Below, in pieces: positions 1 to 4,944 of a stretch of 6,295 bases of DNA. The stretch covers positions 1-6,295 of the forward strand of contig CAJPST010000129.1 in the NCBI GenBank assembly GCA_905373425.1, read 5' to 3'. Position 1 is the stretch's first letter, and each line of letters begins with the position of its first letter. The notes beneath the pieces are model-generated. The model did no database searches, was not told the DNA's origin, and was given only the letters and a program-made list of their open reading frames with translations. The DNA is from an uncultured Mesocricetibacter sp. (GTDB lineage: Bacteria; Pseudomonadota; Gammaproteobacteria; Enterobacterales; Pasteurellaceae). A program made the position numbers and the translations under genes.

Positions 1-314
1 CGAAGTTAGACAATGTCAGCGTGCTTAAAGAGGGCGAACAAGCGCCGTTAGCCGTAGCGAAGTTAGTCGGCAACACCGAAATCCTCGTGCCGATGGCAGG
101 TTTCATCAATAAAGAAGCCGAGCTTGCCCGTTTAACCAAAGAGATTGAAAAATATCAAAACGAAGTTAAACGCATTGAAAGCAAACTCAGCAACGAAGCC
201 TTCGTCGCCAAAGCCCCGGAAGCGGTTATCGCCAAAGAACGCGAAAAACAAGCCGAATACCAATCCGGATTAGAAAAAATCCAAGAGCAGTATAAAGCGA
301 TTGAAGCGCTTTAA
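1..314 (+). CDS. valS: Valyl-tRNA synthetase, C-terminal fragment (partial at 5' end)
   Basis: ValS charges tRNA(Val) with valine in the cytoplasm. Only the last 103 codons are present; the frame is already open at position 3 and ends at TAA 312-314. A GTG at position 21 lies inside this frame and is not a start. The visible part begins with the short linker (K-L-D-N-V), then an 'I-L-V-P-M-A-G-F-I-N-K-E-x-E-L-A-R-L' stretch, then a charged helical arm rich in Glu and Lys, with the family pattern 'S-N-E-x-F-V-A-K-A-P-E-A-V-I-A-K-E-R-E-K'. This is the C-terminal coiled-coil arm of bacterial ValS, which contacts the tRNA elbow (family knowledge). The fragment ends in 'I-E-A-L', as is usual for the family. 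No catalytic motifs are within the window. It is followed 9 bp later by a terminator, so it is the last gene of its transcript. Identification is near certain. Confidence 0.96.
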   Translation, partial: KLDNVSVLKEGEQAPLAVAKLVGNTEILVPMAGFINKEAELARLTKEIEKYQNEVKRIESKLSNEAFVAKAPEAVIAKEREKQAEYQSGLEKIQEQYKAIEAL

Positions 315-323
315 TAGAGTAAT

Positions 324-353
324 AAAAAAACGTCGGTTATGCCGACGTTTTTT
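324..353 (+). terminator. Rho-independent terminator of valS
   Basis: Perfect GC-rich stem CGTCGG (331-336) / CCGACG (342-347) with a 5-nt loop TTATG. It is followed by six T (348-353) and preceded by seven A (324-330) that can extend the stem to about 12 bp. It starts 9 bp after the valS stop. The A-tract also gives a T-run on the other strand, so it could stop minus-strand transcripts too. Confidence 0.93.
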
Positions 354-366
354 ATTTTCAGAAACA

Positions 367-398
367 AAAAAGTGCGGTGGAAATTCACCGCACTTTTT
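367..398. terminator. Inverted pair of DNA uptake signals forming a hairpin
   Basis: AAGTGCGGT at 370-378 and its reverse complement ACCGCACTT at 387-395. The full stem is 13 bp (367-379 with 386-398) and the loop is 6 nt (380-385). Both sides end in A- or T-runs, so it reads as a terminator in either direction. AAGTGCGGT is the core of the Haemophilus-type uptake signal sequence, and such inverted pairs are known to serve as terminators in Pasteurellaceae. It comes directly after valS's own terminator on the + strand and directly after the stop of the short minus-strand frame at 397-519. It therefore probably began as the terminator of a minus-strand gene. Confidence 0.9.
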
Positions 399-519
399 AA
401 CTTATCTTTTTCATCTGCATTTCCAATCCCATGAAAATAGGATCGACAATTTCATCAGGCAATCCATGGGTATTTATTTTAAATAGCAATAAAAAAGCCC
501 TTCCAAAGCGAAAGGGCAT
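397..519 (-). pseudogene. Short minus-strand frame, probable 3' remnant of a lost gene (unrecognised)
   Basis: A 40-codon frame runs from ATG 517-519 to TAA 397-399. The last 23 residues (His-Gly-Leu-Pro-Asp-Glu-Ile-Val-Asp-Pro, then a Met-rich 'M-G-L-E-M-Q-M-K-K-I-S' end) read like a normal protein C-terminus. The first part is encoded by the terminator hairpin of the adjoining RNA candidate and looks non-coding. There is no Shine-Dalgarno sequence before the ATG, and an in-frame TAA lies two codons upstream. The stop codon runs straight into the uptake-signal hairpin terminator at 367-398, the usual arrangement for the end of a real gene in these bacteria. My reading is that the 5' part of a minus-strand gene was deleted and only the tail and terminator remain. 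I do not recognise the family. It could also be a chance frame. Confidence 0.3.
491..517 (-). terminator. Strand-specific terminator downstream of trhP and of the small RNA candidate
   Basis: In the minus-strand RNA the stem is GCCCUUUC (517-510) pairing with GGAAGGGC (504-497), 8 bp including one G-U pair, around a 5-nt loop (509-505). It is followed by six U (496-491). On the + strand the G-U position becomes a C-A mismatch and no T-run follows, so it should act only on minus-strand transcripts. It lies 90 bp past the trhP stop and is the first clear terminator trhP transcripts would meet. Confidence 0.8.
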
Positions 520-554
520 AAATTAAATTTGTAGTCATACTTTTTTATAGGTAT
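491..554 (-). ncRNA. Candidate small RNA, about 64 nt
   Basis: A minus-strand promoter (561-588) is followed by a predicted start near A554 and an intrinsic terminator ending about 491, giving a self-contained transcript of about 64 nt. Predicted parts in RNA order are a weak 5' hairpin CATAC (555-551) / GTATG (540-536) with a 10-nt A/U-rich loop, a single-stranded A/U-rich middle (about 535-518), and a terminator hairpin with six U. The layout resembles Hfq-type small RNAs, with an unstructured A/U-rich region before a hairpin and U-tail. No family is recognised. A 19-codon frame (538-479) starts inside it but has no ribosome site and runs past the terminator, so a leader-peptide role looks unlikely. 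Alternatively, the transcript is the leader of the lost gene at 397-519. Confidence 0.4.
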
Positions 555-560
555 GCGCAG

Positions 561-588
561 ATTATACAGGCAAATTTAATGTTTGCAA
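561..588 (-). promoter_or_regulatory. Sigma-70 promoter reading leftward, just after trhP
   Basis: On the minus strand, TTGCAA (588-583) lies 16 bp before a perfect TATAAT (566-561). A GC-rich CTGCGC segment follows, then a likely start at A554. A perfect -10 with a GC-rich discriminator is typical of strong stable-RNA-type promoters. It begins 18 bp after the trhP stop codon and faces no intact gene, only the short transcript ending at 491. The -35 is inside a 6-bp inverted repeat AATGTT/AACATT (578-583 and 587-592) that could be an operator or chance. Confidence 0.6.
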
Positions 589-606
589 CATTTTATTAAC
601 ATTTTG

Positions 607-1986
607 CTATTTTTTCTCATGAGGATTGCGTGTATTGGTTCCGTTTAGGTTGCGCATTAATAAAGCGTAATCCAAGGAAATATCTTCAGGAACATCTAAA
701 AACACAAAATGTCCATCTCCAAGGGCTGCTTCAACAGATTCGTTTTTACGGTTTAGCATTTGGTTGATTTTGAAAATAATATTGCCTTTGGGTGTCATCA
801 TTTCCATTTCATCACCGAGTAAAAACTTATTTTTAACCGCCACTTCTGCCATGCCTTGAGCATTACGCTTGCCGGTAAACTCACCGACAAATTGCTGGCG
901 TTCTGAAATGGAATAACCGTAATCATAATTCTGGTATTCGTCATGAGTATGTCGGCGCAAAAAGCCTTCAGTGTAACCGCGATGCGCTAAGTTTTCTAAT
1001 GTACTCATTAGGCTTTCATCAAACGGCTTGCCGGCTACGGCATCATCAATGGCTTTTCGATAAACTTGAGCGGTGCGGGCACAGTAGTAGAAAGACTTGG
1101 TTCGTCCCTCAATTTTTAATGAATGTACCCCGAGTTGCGCAAGTTTCTCTACATGCTGTACTGCACGTAAATCTTTGGAATTCATAAAATAAGTACCGTG
1201 CTCATCTTCAAATGCGGTCATTTGTTCGTCTGGACGTTGCGGTTCGGTATAAAGGAAAACTTTATCCGTCGTTTGACCTTCACCTAAAGTCGGAGCCACG
1301 TTTTTTACTTCAATTTGTTGTGCCGAATCATATTTCGGTACGATATTTCCCACATCATCCGTTGTGCCTTCTTCCACTTTATATTCCCAGCGGCAGGCAT
1401 TGGTACAAGTACCTTGATTCGGGTCGCGTTTATTAATGTAGCCCGATAATAGACAGCGTCCGGAATAAGCCATACAAAGCGCACCGTGTACGAAAATTTC
1501 CAGTTCGATATCGGGCACTTTTTCACGAATTTCGGCAATTTCCTCAATGGATAATTCGCGTGATAAAATGACACGGGTTAGCCCCATTTGTTTCCAGAAT
1601 TTCACGGTCGCCCAGTTCACCGCATTAGCTTGCACTGAAAGGTGAATATCCATGTCAGGGAAATTTTCACGAACCAGCATAATTAAGCCTGGATCAGACA
1701 TAATTAATGCATCGGGATTCATTTCAACTACGGCTTGTAAATCTTTGATAAAAGTCTTTAATTTTGAATTATGCGGTGCAATATTTACCACCACATAGAA
1801 TTTTTTACCCAATGAATGCGCTTCGTCAATGGCAATTTTCAGGTTGGCGTGATTAAATTCATTATTGCGCACACGTAGGCTATAACGTGGTTGTCCTGCG
1901 TAAACGGCATCTGCGCCGTATGCGAAAGCATAACGCATATTTTTTAGTGTACCTGCCGGTGATAGCAGTTCGGGTTTGAAAGTCAT
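607..1986 (-). CDS. trhP: tRNA hydroxylation protein TrhP (YegQ), peptidase U32 family
   Basis: TrhP, formerly YegQ, takes part in making 5-hydroxyuridine at wobble position 34 of tRNAs, using prephenate and not requiring oxygen (established for the E. coli protein). The 459-residue product is close to the E. coli length of about 453. The U32 signature is clear at residues 163-181: 'E-I-F-V-H-G-A-L-C' followed by 'S-G-R-C-L-L-S'. It gives Cys171 and Cys178, followed by Cys194 and Cys198 ('G-T-C-T-N-A-C-R-W'). This four-Cys set is the likely Fe-S site (inference). The N-terminal 'E-L-L-S-P-A-G' and 'G-A-D-A-V-Y-A-G' and the central 'H-S-L-K-I-E-G-R-T-K-S-F-Y-Y' match the family. The ATG is preceded by GGA 6-7 nt upstream, a modest ribosome site. 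The gene is transcribed alone, divergent from the ycdY-like gene, from the promoter at 2064-2072. It is unlikely to be a true protease despite the family name. Confidence 0.95.
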   Translation of the reverse strand: MTFKPELLSPAGTLKNMRYAFAYGADAVYAGQPRYSLRVRNNEFNHANLKIAIDEAHSLGKKFYVVVNIAPHNSKLKTFIKDLQAVVEMNPDALIMSDPGLIMLVRENFPDMDIHLSVQANAVNWATVKFWKQMGLTRVILSRELSIEEIAEIREKVPDIELEIFVHGALCMAYSGRCLLSGYINKRDPNQGTCTNACRWEYKVEEGTTDDVGNIVPKYDSAQQIEVKNVAPTLGEGQTTDKVFLYTEPQRPDEQMTAFEDEHGTYFMNSKDLRAVQHVEKLAQLGVHSLKIEGRTKSFYYCARTAQVYRKAIDDAVAGKPFDESLMSTLENLAHRGYTEGFLRRHTHDEYQNYDYGYSISERQQFVGEFTGKRNAQGMAEVAVKNKFLLGDEMEMMTPKGNIIFKINQMLNRKNESVEAALGDGHFVFLDVPEDISLDYALLMRNLNGTNTRNPHEKK

Positions 1987-2025
1987 AAGTTTTCCATTAG
2001 TCTGAGTTCAAGTCAGGAGATTGCT

Positions 2026-2054
2026 CGGTAAACCGTTTAACGCAATCCGTTAAA
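2026..2054. repeat. Two adjoining inverted repeats in the trhP 5' leader
   Basis: CGGT-AA-ACCG (2026-2035) is directly followed by TTTAACG (2036-2042), a 5-nt spacer and CGTTAAA (2048-2054). The second repeat is perfect over 7 bp. Both are downstream of the predicted trhP start site (about 2057), so they would fold in the 5' leader of trhP mRNA. There is no T-run, so they are not a terminator. They could be an operator or an mRNA-stability element; nothing in the sequence decides. Confidence 0.45.
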
Positions 2055-2063
2055 AAGAGCGGT

Positions 2064-2072
2064 ATTCTAGCA
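2064..2072 (-). promoter_or_regulatory. Extended -10 promoter for trhP
   Basis: TGCTAGAAT on the minus strand fits the extended -10 pattern TGn-TAnnnT. No good -35 is found 16-18 bp upstream, as is common for extended -10 promoters. The predicted start is near 2057, giving a leader of about 70 nt. The same nonamer appears ahead of nrdR at 3334-3342. Confidence 0.5.
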
Positions 2073-2084
2073 GAAATTGTGTTA

Positions 2085-2093
2085 AAGTGCGGT
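2085..2093 (+). repeat. DNA uptake signal, single copy
   Basis: AAGTGCGGT followed by CG and a T-run (2094-2102), which fits the extended Haemophilus uptake signal with its 3' A/T-rich segment. It lies unpaired between two divergent genes, 29 bp before the ycdY-like start. The variant AAGAGCGGT occurs exactly 30 bp upstream (2055-2063) in the same orientation. Confidence 0.88.
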
Positions 2094-2121
2094 CGTTTTT
2101 TTACCTATTTTAGGAAAATAT

Positions 2122-2691
2122 ATGTCAGAAAATCTTATTACTAATTTTTCCCTAATTAGCCGTTTGTTCGGTAATCTGTTTCATAGAATGCCGACGGATC
2201 CGGTATTGGAAAACGTGTTTAATTGGTTGCAACAAAAAGGCTTGCAACAAGTTTGGGCTTTGCATACGGACAATGAAAGCGAACGGGCGATAGCTGATGT
2301 ACAGATGTTGATTAAACCTGCCATGTTAGAGGATGAATATCTTGCTTTGTTTTCCATTGATGGAGGTAAGGTACCAATGCACATGGCGGCTTACGATTTA
2401 GATGAACAAGCATTCTTGGCTTTTCGTCAAGAACGCGGAATGCCGGATCTGACAAGCCCTGTAGATTTTGGGCTCGTTTTATTGACTGCTTCATGGATTG
2501 AGGACAATTTGAATTCTACTGTGGCGCAAGCAGAGTTATTTGAGCAGTATTTGCTGCCTTATGCAGGTAAGTTTCTATCAAAAGTAGAAAGCGCGGCAAC
2601 ACTACCGTTTTATCGCTCGCTAGCCTTGTTGACCCGCGAAATTTTAGCCGCTACAGCGGACGAATTAGACGAAACACAATCACAAACCTAA
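2122..2691 (+). CDS. ycdY: TorD-family redox-enzyme chaperone, YcdY type
   Basis: The 189-residue protein belongs to the TorD/DmsD/NarJ group of all-helical cytoplasmic chaperones that assist maturation of metal-containing redox enzymes. Evidence: N-terminal 'F-S-L-I-S-R-L-F-G-N-L-F' helix (residues 9-20), the family 'E-D-E-Y-L-A-L-F' motif (70-77), 'E-R-G-M-P' (104-108), 'L-L-T-A-S-W-I-E-D' (120-128), and the closing 'Y-L-L-P-Y-A-G-K-F-L' and 'P-F-Y-R-S-L-A-L-L-T-R' (143-171). Length and pattern fit E. coli YcdY (about 184 residues) better than DmsD or TorD. In E. coli, YcdY sits beside and assists the zinc phosphatase YcdX; no ycdX is visible here. The 'D-H-x-G' motif near residue 115 reads D-F-G, apparently without the His. 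The start is supported by AGGA at 2112-2115, 6 nt before ATG. No convincing promoter of its own was found. Family call is firm; the subfamily is less so. Confidence 0.85.
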   Translation: MSENLITNFSLISRLFGNLFHRMPTDPVLENVFNWLQQKGLQQVWALHTDNESERAIADVQMLIKPAMLEDEYLALFSIDGGKVPMHMAAYDLDEQAFLAFRQERGMPDLTSPVDFGLVLLTASWIEDNLNSTVAQAELFEQYLLPYAGKFLSKVESAATLPFYRSLALLTREILAATADELDETQSQT

Positions 2692-2698
2692 TCGGAAA

Positions 2699-2758
2699 AA
2701 AAGTGCGGTGGGGTTTTAGCCTATTTTGTAAAATGCCTCAAAAACCGACCGCACTTTT
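2699..2758. terminator. Uptake-signal hairpin, shared terminator between convergent genes
   Basis: AAGTGCGGT (2701-2709) and its inverse ACCGCACTT (2748-2756) form an 11-bp outer stem (2699-2709 with 2748-2758). A small bulge follows, then GGTTTT (2712-2717) / AAAACC (2741-2746) continues the stem, and the loop contains ATTTT-GT-AAAAT (2723-2734). It begins 7 bp after the ycdY-like stop and ends 15 bp before the PEBP-like stop. The minus direction leaves with seven T (2702-2696) and the plus direction with four, so it should be stronger for the PEBP-like gene. Confidence 0.88.
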
Positions 2759-2773
2759 CACCGTTAGTTTGCC

Positions 2774-3271
2774 TTAAACATCATAAGTACCCATTACGAC
2801 TGCTTGATCTAGGATATGTCCTTGCATGGCAAAGTGCAGGTCATTGAATCGAAAGCCTTGTTTTAAATCGAGTTTTGTATCTAACGCATAGGCAATCAAT
2901 TCGTAACGGTGTAGACAATTCGGCGGTGCCATTCCACCATAAGCGGAAGCTTCTAAAATATCGAAATTTCCCAATGCACTTGCCCACGAGTTTGCGCCCT
3001 GTACATAATCCGTTGCATCTTTGCTTTCATTTTCACTGACAGAGCGACGTTCAAGATTGGCGATCAACCAGTGAATCCAAACAAAACCGCTGGCAGTAAT
3101 AGCATCTTTGTCTTCCAGTACAACCGCAAAAGATTTTGTGCCTGCCGGGACATCACTAATTTCAAAGGGAATTGAATACGTCGGCATACCGTTTGGGCTG
3201 AATTGGGTGCCGCGTTTACCATATTTGTCTTCAAATGCACCATTTTTAATGGCGGAGCTGGTAACTTTCAT
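2774..3271 (-). CDS. YbhB/YbcL-type PEBP-like protein
   Basis: This is a 165-residue protein of the phosphatidylethanolamine-binding protein fold, bacterial YbhB/YbcL branch (about 158 residues in E. coli YbhB). Seen in sequence: 'L-E-D-K-D-A' (52-57), matching the conserved D-P-D ligand-site motif in a degenerate form; 'F-V-W-I-H-W-L-I-A-N-L' (63-73); 'Y-G-G-M-A-P-P' (111-117); and 'H-R-Y-E-L-I-A-Y-A-L' (121-130). There is no signal peptide, so it is cytoplasmic, like YbhB and unlike periplasmic YbcL. The biochemical role of this branch in bacteria is not settled, and the 'Raf kinase inhibitor-like' name reflects only fold similarity to eukaryotic proteins. A strong ribosome site AAGGAGA (minus strand, 3282-3276) is 4 nt before the ATG and fixes the start. 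The gene is divergent from nrdR and ends at the shared hairpin with the ycdY-like gene. Confidence 0.92.
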   Translation of the reverse strand: MKVTSSAIKNGAFEDKYGKRGTQFSPNGMPTYSIPFEISDVPAGTKSFAVVLEDKDAITASGFVWIHWLIANLERRSVSENESKDATDYVQGANSWASALGNFDILEASAYGGMAPPNCLHRYELIAYALDTKLDLKQGFRFNDLHFAMQGHILDQAVVMGTYDV

Positions 3272-3333
3272 AAAATCTCCTTGATGTGAATAAGATTAGG
3301 GGCGGTTTATTTATCGTAAAGTAAACGAAATTT

Positions 3334-3342
3334 TGCTAGAAT
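3334..3342 (+). promoter_or_regulatory. Extended -10 promoter for nrdR-ribD-degS
   Basis: TGCTAGAAT fits the extended -10 pattern, with an A/T-rich stretch upstream but no good -35. The predicted start is near 3349, giving a leader of about 24 nt before nrdR. It is the only convincing promoter before degS, so it probably drives all three genes. Confidence 0.55.
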
Positions 3343-3372
3343 GCACGAATATTTTTATGAAAGAGAAAATTT

Positions 3373-3822
3373 ATGCATTGCCCGTTTTGTTCTACCGAGG
3401 AAACTACAGTAATTGACAGCCGATTAGTGTCGGAAGGCTTTCAAGTACGTCGTCGCCGTGAATGCACCAAATGTCATGAGCGTTTTACGACTTTTGAAAC
3501 CGCAGAATTGGTGGTGCCGCGCATTGTGAAAAATAACGGCACGCGCGAACCGTTTAACGAAGAGAAATTGCGTCGCGGCATTCAACACGCCTTGGAAAAG
3601 CGCCCTGTAAATTCAGATGATGTCGAAAAATCAATTAGTTATATTATTCATCAATTACAAGCGACAGGCGAGCGTGAGGTGCCGAGCAAATTGGTGGGAA
3701 ATCTGGTAATGGATGAACTGAAAAAACTCGATAAAGTGGCGTATATTCGTTTTGCATCCATTTATTTGAGCTTTGAAGATATTAATGAATTTACTAAAGA
3801 AATTGAAAAGCTAAAGGATTAA
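3373..3822 (+). CDS. nrdR: Transcriptional repressor NrdR
   Basis: NrdR is a zinc- and nucleotide-dependent repressor of ribonucleotide reductase genes; it reads the ATP/dATP balance and binds NrdR boxes. The 149-residue length is exactly typical. The N-terminal zinc ribbon has Cys3, Cys6, Cys31 and Cys34 ('C-P-F-C' and 'C-T-K-C'), with the DNA-contacting basic run 'V-R-R-R-R-E-C' (25-31). The ATP-cone domain spans about 49-139, beginning 'P-R-I-V-K-N-N-G' and including 'E-P-F-N-E-E-K-L-R-R-G-I' and 'V-A-Y-I-R-F-A-S-I-Y'. The ATG follows AAGAGA by 6 nt, a weak ribosome site. I see no obvious pair of NrdR boxes in its own upstream gap, so self-control is not indicated. It is the first gene of the nrdR-ribD-degS set. 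Confidence 0.97.
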   Translation: MHCPFCSTEETTVIDSRLVSEGFQVRRRRECTKCHERFTTFETAELVVPRIVKNNGTREPFNEEKLRRGIQHALEKRPVNSDDVEKSISYIIHQLQATGEREVPSKLVGNLVMDELKKLDKVAYIRFASIYLSFEDINEFTKEIEKLKD

Positions 3823-3824
3823 GA

Positions 3825-4943
3825 ATGCAATTTACTCAGCAAGATCAGATGTTTATGCAGTTAGCATTAGATTTGGCGGCAAAAGGCCAATTCACGGTTG
3901 ATCCGAATCCGTCGGTAGGCTGCGTGTTAGTGAATGACGGAGAAATTGTCGGCAAGGGGTTTCATTCTAAGGCCGGAGAAGCGCACGCTGAAGTAATGGC
4001 GTTGCGCGAGGCAGGGGAGAAAGCCAAAGGCGCAACCGCTTATTTAACTTTAGAACCCTGCTCACATTTCGGACAGACCCCACCTTGCGCTCAAGCCTTA
4101 ATTGATGCCGGCGTAGCAAAGGTGATCGTGGCAATCGAGGATCCGAATCCGTTGGTGTCCGGAAAAGGTTTAAAAATGCTAACGGATGCTGGCATTGAAA
4201 GTGCGGTCGGTTTTTTAGCTGAAAAATCGGAAGCATTGAATAAAGGTTTTTTGAAGCGTATGCGTACGGGAATGCCGTTTGTGCAGTTAAAAATGGCAAT
4301 CACTATTGATGGAAAAACTGCAACGGTTTCAGGCGAAAGCAAATGGATTACGGGTGAAGCAGCACGTGCGGATGTACAAGTGGAACGGGCGAGAAGCTCG
4401 GCAGTGTTATCGGCTAGCGGTACGGTTTTAGTGGATAATCCTTCTCTCAATGTGCGCTGGGAACAATTTCCTGCAAACATTCAGGCTGAATATGCGCAAG
4501 AAAAAGTGCGTCAACCGATTCGTATCATTATGGATTCGCAACACCGTGTGCGACCGTATCACAATTTGTTTAAAACTGCGTCTCCAGTGTGGTTGGTGAG
4601 TTCTAAAGAACGCGATATGAGCGCGTTTCCTGATTTTTGTCAGCATTTATTACTTCACATTGAACCAAATCAAACTCAACTACGGGCACTTATGGCAGAA
4701 TTAGGTAAACGTGGTATTAACACACTTTGGGTTGAGGCGGGAGCCAATTTAGCCGGTTCTTTGATTGAAAACGGTTTGGTGGATGAATTGATTGTTTATA
4801 TTGCACCCAAATTACTCGGTGATCAGGCGCGTGGACTTTGCCATCTACCAAATTTGACCAAATTATCCGATGCAACGGAATGGAAATTACAATTCGTCGA
4901 ACCTATCGGCGAAGATGTAAAAATGGTTTATACAAGGAAATAG
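3825..4943 (+). CDS. ribD: Bifunctional riboflavin biosynthesis protein RibD (deaminase/reductase)
   Basis: RibD carries out two successive cytoplasmic steps of riboflavin synthesis: deamination of the pyrimidine from GTP cyclohydrolase II, then NADPH-dependent reduction of its ribosyl side chain. The 372-residue protein has both domains. The deaminase (about 1-145) has the zinc site His54-Ala-Glu56, Cys79 ('E-P-C-S-H-F-G') and Cys88 ('T-P-P-C'). The reductase (about 150-372) starts with 'P-F-V-Q-L-K-M-A-I-T-I-D-G' and contains 'S-G-T-V-L-V-D-N-P-S-L-N-V-R' and 'W-V-E-A-G-A-N-L-A-G-S-L'. The start is 2 bp after the nrdR stop. Its ribosome site AAAGGA (3813-3818) lies in the end of nrdR, which suggests coupled translation. 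No ribE or nusB follows, unlike E. coli. An uptake signal lies inside the gene at 4199-4207. No FMN riboswitch is seen upstream. Confidence 0.97.
   Translation: MQFTQQDQMFMQLALDLAAKGQFTVDPNPSVGCVLVNDGEIVGKGFHSKAGEAHAEVMALREAGEKAKGATAYLTLEPCSHFGQTPPCAQALIDAGVAKVIVAIEDPNPLVSGKGLKMLTDAGIESAVGFLAEKSEALNKGFLKRMRTGMPFVQLKMAITIDGKTATVSGESKWITGEAARADVQVERARSSAVLSASGTVLVDNPSLNVRWEQFPANIQAEYAQEKVRQPIRIIMDSQHRVRPYHNLFKTASPVWLVSSKERDMSAFPDFCQHLLLHIEPNQTQLRALMAELGKRGINTLWVEAGANLAGSLIENGLVDELIVYIAPKLLGDQARGLCHLPNLTKLSDATEWKLQFVEPIGEDVKMVYTRK
4199..4207 (+). repeat. DNA uptake signal inside ribD
   Basis: AAGTGCGGT followed by CGG and six T (4208-4216), a full-looking extended uptake signal within coding sequence. 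It encodes Glu-Ser-Ala-Val-Gly near residues 125-129, at the linker after the deaminase domain, where sequence constraint is low. Confidence 0.88.
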
Positions 4944-4944
4944 A

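Noticed and set aside
301..486. A 61-codon plus-strand open frame covering the region after valS
   Set aside because: It runs through the valS terminator and the uptake-signal hairpin, has no ribosome site, and its product is an unlikely mix of basic and aromatic residues.
479..538. A 19-codon minus-strand frame that could be an amino-acid leader peptide
   Set aside because: No ribosome site and no run of one amino acid; it also extends beyond the terminator. Kept only as an alternative idea in the findings.
2122..2691. Identification as the SecY-interacting protein Syd, first suggested by size
   Set aside because: The sequence lacks Syd features and matches the TorD-family motifs, especially the 'E-Y-x-x-L-F' and 'P-F-Y-R' segments.
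3272..3372. A possible FMN riboswitch or paired NrdR boxes upstream of nrdR-ribD
   Set aside because: The gap is only 101 bp, the predicted leader about 24 nt, and no conserved riboswitch segments or paired boxes are visible.
3900..4152. A 13-bp direct repeat GATCCGAATCCGT at 3900-3912 and 4140-4152, exactly 240 bp apart
   Set aside because: Both copies encode the Asp-Pro-Asn-Pro turns expected in the RibD deaminase domain; shared codon choice explains the repeat.
4091..4480. A 129-codon minus-strand open frame inside ribD
   Set aside because: It is antisense to a well-supported gene with intact motifs and shows no family resemblance.
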